Shown piece after piece: positions 22,161 through 32,400 of a stretch of DNA of 64,000 bases. Every line of letters starts with the position of its first letter. Positions within the stretch are counted from its first letter, which is position 1. The notes beneath the pieces are model-generated. The model searched no databases and was not told where the DNA came from. It worked only from the letters and a program-made list of their open reading frames with translations. The stretch comes from Burhinus oedicnemus (Eukaryota; Chordata; Aves; Charadriiformes; Burhinidae), in NCBI GenBank assembly GCA_008921705.1, contig VFFE01006670.1:147232-211231 (forward strand), in the 5' to 3' direction. A program made the translations under genes and the position numbers.

Positions 22161-22244
22161 TCAGAAGTTTCACTGGATCAGGACTCAGGAAAAAAAGGAC
22201 TGATGCACTGGAAGGAGGATTCCAGCTCCTCTCCCCATGGGCTT

Positions 22245-22510
22245 AGAAGAAGTAAAGAAGGGAGAAGAAATCTCTGCTGAAGACAGAGGAAGAGGAGAAA
22301 CAGGAAATAAGTGATTTGAGAACATAGTGGAACAGAAAGGAAAGTAAGAAAATTGAGAGAAAAGAGCTGTAGAAAAGAAAAGGGCACAGTTAACCAAAAG
22401 GATGCCACAATTACAATGGGGATTGAGAAAGGCCTCACAAAAAGAGGTTAAATAAAGTAGTTTAGAAGGTATGAAGAAGAGAGGGAAAGGACAGTAGGAG
22501 TGGGAGCCCT
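22245..22510 (+). repeat. Purine-biased stretch
   Basis: About 265 bp in which A and G clearly dominate on the plus strand (AGAAGAAGTAAAGAAGGGAG, AGGAAGAGGAGAAACAGG and similar). It has no fixed period. The opposite strand gives pyrimidine-rich open frames rich in S, F and L, which are composition artefacts rather than genes. Confidence 0.6.
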
Positions 22511-25500
22511 GCTGAACATTACTGACAAGTCTCTGTGTCCCCCTATTACATTTGTGGAGGTAGTATGAAGGCAAGCCAGTCTGTGTTCATGGTGGTTCTC
22601 CAAGCACCAACATCATCTTCCCTCTCCTACAGTCCCTGTCATCCTCTTGATTTCAGCTCTGCCACCTCTGCAGAGTGCCCTGAGTGGGTGGGACACGTGA
22701 GCCCAGAGACAAAGCATTGTAGGTGTATTTTAGGCACTTATTGCCCAGGTTGTAGTGTGCAAGAACCAAGAAAACCTGAAAAGATGGAGGAGCTGAGGGC
22801 ACTAAGAGCACGTACAGCCAGAGCTCAGCAGCAATTTGTGGATCCAGGGGGATCAAGTTCTCCGACAAGCCCTCACTCCTGTATACCCACTGGAAATACC
22901 CTGGGATGGGATGTCCCCTGTCCTGGGACTTCTCACCATGCACTGGGCCACTGACCACAAGGTTCGTGCTATTTAACACATGGTCCTGGAGCATTTGTCA
23001 TGTTCGATGTGCCACGACCTGCTTTGCCAAGGGAGTTCATCAATACTCACTCAACCCATCAGCACACTAAGAAGTCCATAAAGCCTTGGTGAGCACTGGG
23101 TGACTCATGAGTAAATTAACAGGATGCTGAGACCCCAAGAACTAGTTCAGTTCTTACACCCTGGTACAGCAATGCAAGTCAGCGAAGTTCTCATTAAGAC
23201 TGATGTTTCTTTCTTGGTAGGAAGAAAACCATTTAACCTGTGTTGTTCCGGAGACATGCCTGCTGTTCGGAGAAGCCAGCAGCCCCTGCTAGAAGCTGTT
23301 CTCTTTCCCTGGACTAAAAGAAATGACTCCTCCAGCAAGACACACCTGCATCTTCATTGCTTTTCTTCTCTTTCTAAAGCCTGAGCAGAGAAGGTTCAGA
23401 GAGAGGTGAGTTTTAAAATACCTAGAGTATCCACTAATAACATGGACCCAGCTTCGAAGAGCTGATTTTTGGAAGTCAAGCACTAAAAAAAATGCAGAAC
23501 ATGTAGAAACTCAGCAAATCAGGGTCAAAGTGCCACAGATTCCCTGTTCCCCTCGTTCCCTACTGCCCACCCTTTTAGAAAACAAGGGCAGCGATAGAAA
23601 CATGACATCTATGACTGGGAGACTTCCATCTTCTCTCAGTATGTTGGTTTTTAGTGTGAAGCAGAGAATGACAGGGAACAAGAGAAGATAGTTGTAATTT
23701 TCTTTACCTTTAGTTTTATTTCATATGTAAATATAGTAGCTTTAAGACTTACAGGAGCAGAGAGCTCACTTTTGGCCTCTCTTGTGGAGCAAGGACCAGA
23801 GAGGTCTGGAGCATCCTACAGTCTCGAGATGGCCCCTGTACAAGCGAGTCATCTCTCACATCTGCTGGAGAATGAGGAGAGCAAAGTCCAGGCCCTGTCT
23901 GCATCTTTGCTCTGAAATAATTTGGGATGTTTCTGTTAACACTTGATACTGAGGAAATACAGCCTGTGTATGTGAAACTGTACGGAGGGGAGATCTGTCC
24001 CCTGTGGCTGTCGGGGAGATGGCTACGCCTTTAGCTAGGAAAGAAAGCCCTAGGCAAGGCAAGGGAGGTACAGAAACTTTTCTTCAGGATCCTCCCCTGT
24101 AGACATTCTTGATTATATACTTTGTCATGTTTGTGTTTCTGCTTTCCCTGTGAAGCTACCTCCCTCCTTCTCTCCCTCTCTCCTTCAGGTGATGGTACTT
24201 TGCTCCACAGGTTTGTGGGGTGGCCATGGCTGGGCATGCTTAAGTTGAACATGGCTTCTAACTGCCTGACATCTGCTGGTAGAAGGGATACCTGAGACTA
24301 TGAAAGGTGTGATTTCTCCTGGAGCTGAGATGATAATGTATCACTCACACATGCACAATGCCTGTTCAACCACCGCTCTTTCCTAGTGTGTAAGACCTTC
24401 GGTTGGGTTCCTTAGGAGCAGGCATTTAAAATGAATGCAGGTTTTAATAATGAACAAGACAACGAGAAGGACTGGCCAGCCCCCAGCAGAAGTCCTCCTA
24501 CTGGGGCCCTGATGATGATCCCACCAGGGCTCATGGTGCTCCATGTAATAGGGGTGTGAGTGGAGAGCCCTTCCCACAGAATTTCCTCCTTAACCCGATG
24601 ATCAATTAGTTTGCAGTCCTGTAGCTTAGGGATTCATTAATTTATAACCCTTTTACTGGTCAAATGCAACCACTCTAGTGCTGTGCAAGGCTCTCCTACG
24701 TGGCTCTCATCGGGGAGGGAGGGACATGTGTGCCTGCCTCCAACACTGAACACAACCATCAAACTGGGTCAGTTTGTCAGAAAGACAGATTTTCCCTGGC
24801 AAATTGCCTTGAACTTCCTGAGCAGAGCAGTGCCCAGAAGGAAGTGGATGACCAGAAAGCACCAAGATTCCAGACCCAAACACAGGACTTGCTCAAGCAA
24901 CAAGGCCTTTTGCCACAGTTTAAGCATCTGAGCCCAAACTGCCAGGCTGCAACTCTCCCCTCTGCTCTTCCATGACTGCTACCCACCACTGGAGCTGCCC
25001 GTACTCTGGCACTTTTTTTATTTGGAATTGTACCCATACCTGCCTGACTTGGGACAGGGTTGGAGAAGTCACAGTGGTGCAGGATGAAGGTGTTCCTCCA
25101 CCGCTGCTATGCGCTCTACCGTCAGACACAGCCAGCTCTGCCCCAGGCGCTCCCAGCTCTGCAGTGCTCCCTCCCAGCATGGCTGGAGGATCAGCGCGGT
25201 GTTTAATTCTTGGTGTCACAACAGCCAAACCCAAATCAGTTGTCTGCCTTTTCTTGGGCAAGGCCCATTCTGGCAGTCTACATGAGAAAAGTGGGCTGGG
25301 TGGTGTGATCACTCATCCAGGTCACTTTTCTGTTTAATGTGACTTTTCCATCGACTGAGCATAAATTTTTACCCCTATTTATTTGCGTCCCTCACTGACT
25401 TGGCCTGAGCTCAGTCGCTGTCAGTGGAAACTACTGACATCTGAAATGCTGACTCTGAGGTTACTGAAACTAAACTAACACAACCAGCCACTCATGTACC

Positions 25501-25999
25501 GCGTGGAGGCAAAACAGCCTTCTCCCCTTCTCACTCTTCCTCGTCGCTTGGTGCTTTTGTGGTGCTTCTCAACCGGGGTTTCACGCCTTTGTGTTAACAG
25601 CTCCTGTACCCCTGCCTGGTGGTGGTGGGTGGCCAGGGCAGGCTGGGATGGGCTCGTTCACTCGTAGGTGATCTTGGAGCTACTTTTTGTTGAAATCAAG
25701 GATCGTGCGTCACAGGGAACGGGACCTTCCATTTACGTAAGAGGAAAAATGAAATCAGTCTGTTTTGCTGCTCTGCAGTTACGGGAATGGGACGGCTCCT
25801 CTCCCCCCACCAAAAAACCCAGCCGTGCCGTGGTCTGGTGTCACATTGACTAAACCTGAGAGCAAAAATGCAGAAAATCTGTGGAAATTACCAGGCAGAA
25901 TGAAACCACCAAAGGAAAAGTGTGCAACTTTTCATATTTGGCTTTGGTGCGAAGATCCTGTGTTACAGGAAATATTTGCCATGGTGCTATTAATAAAAC
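22511..25999. other. Non-coding, no gene recognised
   Basis: Frames of up to 139 codons (22535-22954) and opposing frames of 121 and 130 codons near 25.0-25.3 kb have no recognisable motif and shadow one another. A pyrimidine tract TACCTCCCTCCTTCTCTCCC continuing to CAGG lies at about 24150-24189. GTGCTTCTCAACCGGGG at about 25562 slightly recalls the end of hAT-type elements but has no partner repeat. Confidence 0.5.
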
Positions 26000-26260
26000 C
26001 TGCTGAACAAATTTCGAGCTACTAAACAGTTATCCTGCACATTAATAATCAGATACAGTATAATATTTAATCTAACCATTTAGTCTGTAACAGGACTAGC
26101 TGTTCCTTTGCTTTTAATTACAGCTTTCATTTTAAGCTAACTGTACAAATTGGCGAGATTTATGAAGCATCACTGAACACCATACCTCTGCCTGCCTTGT
26201 GGCTCTACAATTAAAATGCTCATTTTTGAACACTAGATTTGTTTAATCCGCTAAAGAACC
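26000..26260. other. AT-rich block, candidate regulatory DNA
   Basis: Unique AT-rich DNA with TTAATAATCAG, TTTTAATTACAGC and ATTTAATCTAACC words (homeodomain/PBX-like cores). No repeat and no coding frame. Confidence 0.25.
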
Positions 26261-26741
26261 CTTGAAGTCATTTGGACAAATATTTTAGCCTTCATTCCTT
26301 TCTGAATGAACATGGGTACATGGGAAATCAAAACCAGTTCAAAGTCAGTGCACTGTAATGGCTGTGGAGCTTTGTCCGAGTCTTAAAGGGCAGCAAAGAG
26401 ACCTTCAGTATTTGGCATGTGTTTGGGATGAGCTGGTCACTTCCACTTGTTTTTCACTGAGAAATTCTAGTTTTGTCCCCATGAGCAAGTCTATTGCTTC
26501 TGTAAGCAAGTTATCTCAAATCTATAGGTAAGTAGCTGCACCAGGAATAAGAAAACCAAGACATCACGTTAGTGAGTGGGAAGCAGGACTCCTGTCCAGG
26601 CTGTCTGAAGACTCAAGGTTTCTGTGTGTTGATGCAGTGCTCATTTGGTTTTGTGTTTTGAAGGCTCTGTAGTTGGAGCACTGCACAAACATGGAAGTCT
26701 TTCCCTTACATAAGGAATTATTCTCCATGACATAATGGGGC
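26261..26741. other. Non-coding, no feature recognised
   Basis: Unique sequence up to the next CR1 fragment. No supported open frame. Confidence 0.5.
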
Positions 26742-26905
26742 TGTGGAGGCCCCATCCCTGGAGGTGTTCAAGGCCAGGTTGGACAGGGCTTTGAGCAATC
26801 TGGCCTAGTAGGAGGTGTCCTTGCCCATGGCAAGGGGGTTGGAACTGCATGATCTTCAAGGCCCTTTCCAACCTAAACCATTCTATGATTTGACGATTCT
26901 ATGAT
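26742..26905 (+). mobile_element. CR1 LINE 3' end fragment
   Basis: A truncated CR1 of about 164 bp. It contains CCCCATCCCTGGAGGTGTTC, GGCCAGGTTGGACAGGGC, TGCCCATGGCAAGGGGGTTGG and CCTTTCCAACCTAAACCATT, ending in two ATTCTATGA-type units with a TTGACG insertion between them. The changes relative to the usual 3' end suggest moderate age. Confidence 0.93.
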
Positions 26906-27929
26906 GAGAAACACTACTGGTTCCTCCTTAGGAGATTTAATGATAAAGACTTGGCTCTTCACCACCCCATCAGGAAAAAGCTCCATACAAATCTCCACAA
27001 TGGGCAGTGAGTTATTCAGCCAGACCTGACTGTCTTCTTCTCCCTTTATCCTTAGGTAGAAGTTTGAAGTTGGAAGTCTCTGCTTCCCTTTTCTGCATTT
27101 TCCCAGCAATCCAATTGTGGAAATCAGGCAGCCTCATGTAAAGGCAGTCTGGGTTTGCTGAACTCCTACCCAGCTCAGCTCTGGCTCCTATATGGTCTCC
27201 ACACTTAGCTCTGGCCACGTGAGGAAGATAATCTTTGGTGCACAGGAGTTGCTTATGGGAAAGGAACACTGTAATGTAATTTTTATCAGGGCTAAGACTG
27301 AACAATATCGCCTTGAAACAAAGCAGTGCAAGAAGCTGCATCTCCTGGTGTGGGTGATGGGAGACGGCATGGCAGCCCTGCTGTAACATAGGCAAAGCAA
27401 GCACTTGCCCAGGGCGGCAGCCTGAAGCACTGGCATATGCACACATAGGATGCTCCAGGGCTTGTAAAAGGTGCTGCACACCCATAACAGCTCCACAGTG
27501 AAAACAGACTAATCCCCTCCAGCATCTCTTTCTGCAAAAACGGGTGGAGGGGGTGCTCTTTCCCTCGTAGCATCACCTCCCCACCCTTCCTGGACCCCTC
27601 CTCTGCACTTGCAAACATCTTCCCTACATTTACCCTCTCCTTCAGAGCTGAGTGGGAGCTCAGCAGGTCCCACGTGTTCCCCAGGGCTGTCCCCGCTTTG
27701 CACATACCCAGCACAGCAGCTGCCCCGTCCCCGAATCGTATGACCTGGCATTGTGGCTCCTTGCATCTCAGTCAGCACTGGCATGTCTCTCTCTAAGTTT
27801 CATTTCTGAGCAGGGCAGCCTGTGTCTACGAGGAAATGAAAACTAGAAAGAGTGATTTCCAGCCCCGGCAGCCCCCTCACATGGCTCCTTTCTCACCCAG
27901 CCCACCTCCTCCTCATCCTGGGAGGTGGG
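26906..27929. other. Non-coding, no gene recognised
   Basis: Minus-strand frames of 157 and 140 codons (27012-27485, 27292-27714) overlap each other in different frames and have no recognised domain. They are likely chance. Confidence 0.45.
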
Positions 27930-28390
27930 AGGCTGACTCAGCCTTTGCCGGGCTCCTGCCGCCCGCAGGGTCCCTCTCGCCTCGCCTTGGGGACTCGCAG
28001 GGGAAACCTCCCAGGGCAAGCGGCGGGGAAGTCATGCCTGTGGCCAACCGAGACCTAGCAGGTCTGCAAAAGCCATGCGTGCTCCTGCTGGCACTTCATG
28101 CCAAGTGATAACACCATCACCAGCAGAGAGCTGCTGCTGTGCTGCCCTTGCACTGTGCTGCCCGCTCTCCCGCACCCTGTCTTGCCGCTCTCCCTTTTAG
28201 TCCTTGCTCTTTTCTGTCACTCCTGTTTTCAGTACTTTTACCCCCCTCTCTCTTCCTCCCCCCCCCCACCTTGCTCTGCTCCATTTCGTCCTGAGGAAAG
28301 GAGGAAAAAGTGTTGGCCCTTAAAATGCCCCTTTCCCCGCTGACGAAGCAGTGCGTGTCCTGGGGGCGAGGGTCTGGATCGAGGATCCCA
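27930..28390. other. CpG-dense, C-rich patch
   Basis: About nine CpGs fall within 27940-28055 (GCCGGG, GCCGCCCGC, CTCGCCTCGCC, AGCGGCGG), followed by a pyrimidine-rich part (28130-28290) with a C10 run at 28258-28267, and more CpGs at 28330-28390. It is too short and uneven for a classic CpG island but stands out from the surroundings. It could mark an unannotated promoter or an unmethylated enhancer. Confidence 0.35.
27931..27943 (+). promoter_or_regulatory. MAF/NRF2-type palindrome (T-MARE-like)
   Basis: GGCTGACTCAGCC is a 13 bp palindrome around a central C. It contains TGACTCAGC on one strand and TGAGTCAGC on the other. The canonical T-MARE is TGCTGASTCAGCA, so only the outermost positions differ. 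Small-MAF partners such as NRF2 and BACH1 bind this type of site. Confidence 0.4.
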
Positions 28391-29217
28391 CCGTTCTTTG
28401 CATCCACTCTGAATCTCTCTGCCATCTGTCATGGGCAACCTGGAAGGTGCAAAGCATGGGGAGCGCAGCCCCCATGCCATCTTCCCAAGTTGAAATTCTT
28501 TCCAAGTCACACTGCTGCAGGTGGCAGAAGTTATCTGCATGACAGAGGGCTGAGCTCCTGAAGTTCAGCTAACTCTGGATCACTGGGGTGGATTCCTGTG
28601 TATCTTCTATAAAGGACCCCAGCCCCCACCTGAAGACACCAAAAGTTGAAGGAACACCTCTTCCTTTGAGAATTTGTCCCAATGCTTTTAATTGTCATCT
28701 CTCCTGAAAATGCGTGCCTCGCTCCTAGGTTGAAAATGTCCACCTTCAGCTTCCAGCCTCTTCTCCTGCCTTTTCCTGGCAGGTATGTAAGCTCTTTATA
28801 ACCAGACATTTTTATTCCAAGTTAATTTTTGTTCTTCATTTTGCTAAGATAAACAATGAGCTCTAGAAACCTCTCATTTCAAGACATTTTCTCTTGCCCT
28901 GTTATGATTTATTTGGCTATTTTCTGAACATTTCAACATCTAATTTCAACTATGGATGCCAGAGCTCTGCACAGTTTCGCCACACTAGTTTCAGTAGTGC
29001 CGGGAACAAAGGTAAAAGCACAGCCTCTCTCTCCTCCACTCTGTCGGAGACACCCCATGTGCTGCAGCACAAACTCATGTTCAAGTGCTTGACCATCCTC
29101 CAAAGAGGTTTGGCTTTGGGAAGATCCTGCTTGGAGCTCCTCTTTCCCAGGCTGGCTCTGTGCTCTTTTCTTCCTGTGCAACTTTGCATTCAGCTGTATT
29201 AAAATAATTCCCTTTCC
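28391..29217. other. Non-coding, no gene recognised
   Basis: Unique sequence with overlapping short frames (about 102 codons at most), none with a motif. It ends in the T-rich tract before 29234. Confidence 0.5.
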
Positions 29218-29228
29218 TTTTTTTTTTT
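29218..29228 (+). repeat. T11 tract at an acceptor-like site
   Basis: Eleven T follow CCCTTTCC and precede AATCAG. This makes a strong splice-acceptor-like context ending at 29234, beyond which a plus-strand frame stays open to 29464. Confidence 0.7.
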
Positions 29229-29464
29229 AATCAGGCCCATTTTACCAGGTGACCCAGATGGTTCCTTATGACTGTGTGTGGGACCGGGTCTCTGCTATGT
29301 ACCCCTTCACCGGCCTTTGTGTGATCTGCAGGTCTGATCAGCAGGACTCTTACATTTACCTCCAGGTCTTTGATGGAAGGACTGGAGATGGACAACCTTC
29401 TACCTACCAGTGGTCCCTGCATGTAGCCACCAGACACCCTTCCTTCTCGCCCTCCCCATGGTGA

Positions 29465-32400
29465 CTCTTCGCCGGCGGCTGCTCAGCCCTTTCCCTGCCT
29501 CCTCTCCATTTGCAAAGTCACAGAGTTACTTACAGCTCTGAGAGCTTCAGTCCTGCAATGCCTGGCACCATGGCAGGCAGGTTGGCTACCTCCACAGGGC
29601 ACAGGATGGAGGTTATTCTCCAGTTATTATTAGAAATCATCCTGGAGTCAATCAATAACCACAAACTTGTACATGGGGAGCCTCCAGCAGCTGAAGGCTG
29701 ATCAGCTTATATCGGACAGCACTGCCTGAGACAGGCTGTGAAATTAGCTATTGAGTGTAAAACACAGAGAGGAATTTTTTGATGCAGGTCATAACCTGAA
29801 GCAGAAAATCTGGGTTTTTTTCAGTTCTTTCCATAGATTTTATTATGCTCATAAAAACCATCCTTCTACTCTCTTCTGGAATAAAGTCACTGACAGTGGC
29901 TGGCAAACTGCCTGAGTTCATGTCCATTCTGGGATTACCTAGCTTTTCCCTGGACCAGCACATGAAATTGTAGCTACCTTCAGAGAACATGGGAGAACGT
30001 GGGCGTTGCATGAGATGAAGCAGGCTCAGCCTGCTTTGTGGTCAGCCTTGGGGTGAACACAGCACGATGTCACATCTTGATCTTTGTCTCTGTTCGTTTA
30101 GTCCAAGAGAGTAAAATGCTGATCATCCAGTTCCTCTTCTTTAAACAAAGAACGGTTCCTGAAGCACAGTGTGGACAGGATGTCTGTTCCATGTGCTTAT
30201 TGAGCTCCCTCATCAGCTCTACCTGTCTACTAGGGTTCCTTCTAGGTACTGAAGTCCTGTCTGAATGGCTGTCCACCTTCACTCATTAAAAAAATATATC
30301 AGTTATAGATGATTACGCTGGTTTAACAGGATCTGGCCAGCACTCAAACCTACTAGAGATGGCAGAAAAAGTTAGAGTCCTCGTACACTTGTCGATTCCA
30401 GTAGTAACAGTGATGGTCAAGAGAGAAGAATGGCAGGCAAGATTATGTATCTAAATGGCCTGTATGAATAGCTAGAAGTATTCTTTAAAACGGCACGTTA
30501 ATACGGGATTTGCAGCATGATAATAAGAATAAAACATAGTCATAGGAGCAGTTCAGCCCTGGAGCTGAAAGACTTTTTAAGCTAAATGAAAGTCTAACAC
30601 TCTCTGTCTAAATCATGACTGGGGTACAAGCAGAAACAGAAGAAGCAGTTCCAGTTCTCCAGTGCTGGAAGACACTGAGAGAGTTCTCCAGTGTCACTGG
30701 TTATCAATTAAGTTTTCTGGAGAACACCTCAGAAGTTCAATGTAAGTTGTGGCAGGACTGAAAAGGTTGAAATATTGGCATGCCATGTTGCACCTTTAAT
30801 GAGGTCATTACCACACCAAGTATTTGGGCTAGATTCAGTGAACAAAACAGCAGTATTTCTGCATCTCTGGTCATTATATTTGCATTCTTGTACCTTAAGG
30901 ACATAGCAATGAGATGGAAGTTCTCCAAAGAGGACTCTGCTGACCTGGGGGCAGGTGGATGGCAAAGAAGCAGCAACATGTGTACTCAAAGTCAGTTTGT
31001 CACTGAACCCAAATTGGTGAAGAAAGCAGTGAAAAGTCATTAGAAGTCTGTGGAAGAATGACCTCATACAAGAGTCTCAGGGGAGACTCCTCTATGCATA
31101 GGCTGATGCAGGCTGGAGCAGGTAATTACATATGTAAGGCTGTGTTATTTCCACAAAGGAGTGATATGACCAGCTGAAATGTTGGGAAGAAAGCCTATTT
31201 ATTCCATTATTAAAAAAACCACTTTTGTAAACAACTAAGTGCCTGAAAGAATATGATTTGAGCCACAAATAAAGTAGTAGACTGGAGGAAGAGTAAGATT
31301 AAATTAAATTTCAGAACAATTTGAACATCTCATCATACTGTATGCAACTATTCTAACACCAGGAGCAGTCTTGGAAGGTGTTGGTTTCCCTCCCTTCACT
31401 GCAATAGATGTGCTGTGTGACTTGCGAGAGAACTAAGTTGCTCTACTCTCTTTTGCTTTCTTCTGACTTCTTAATTTGGAAGGACCAATGCTTTCTGCCT
31501 GACTGCACTGGGCTCCTGGAAGGGGGAAAAGATTTTTCAAAAAAATATTCCTTAAAGGTAAAAAATTGTCTTTGTGGAGACTGAGGATAAGTTTTTATGT
31601 GTCTTGTGCTTAAAAACTTATTTTGGAGAAAATATAAGAAATATTTCTTAAGAGTCTACAAATAGAAGGTTTTGTTTAAAATTTTAAAAATGCTGTGATC
31701 ATACAGGCTTTTATTAAGAATTCTAAAATAGAGTCCCAAAATACTTATAAAGTTTGTGCTAATCCAGACTGAACTTTTCAGATTCACGATATTTGAGATT
31801 TTGTCTTTTCAGTCAGTTCTGTAACCTGCTTGCCGAGGAGCCCTGGCTCAGCAGGGAACACTGACATTGTGTAGGAACCAGAAAGCTCAAGAGCGAGTGA
31901 TGGGACCTGCTCTAGAGTCACCCATCCTGACTTTCCTCCAAAGCCTGTAAAAAGGGAAATCTCCAGAGCTTTGGAAGGAAGTAGATAAGCAGGTCAGAGA
32001 AGGGAAGAACAAGAACCAGATGAGCATATTGAGAAGCAGAGTGTTTTGAAGGCTCACAGCAGGATTAAAAACTCTGTCAAGCCAGAACCAAGCCAGTGAA
32101 AGGGGTGAAAACAGACTCCTTTTGGATTGTGCTGTGCTCATCTGATTGTACAATGGAACACATGGAAGAAAATCTTGCATGCCTTTCCCTGCAGCTCAAG
32201 GAGGTGCTAAGGAAAGATGGACAGTTGTCTTAAATTAATTCCCATCACCACAACTTGCCTCTATAAAATGTTCTGAAGTTGGAGGTGTTGTTTTCCCCAA
32301 ACTAGTGGGAAAGCACAAGAAAAGGCCCCAAAAAAGACACCTGTAAAGACAATAGGGGTTTGAGTATTTTTTATCTTCAGGGCTCTGAGACGTCTGCGTG

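Noticed and set aside
25555..25595. hAT-transposon-like end (GTGCTTCTCAACCGGGG)
   Set aside because: No matching inverted terminal repeat or 8 bp duplication was found nearby.
27012..27714. Minus-strand frames of 157 and 140 codons
   Set aside because: They overlap in different frames, have no recognisable motifs and cross a region with no promoter or splice support.
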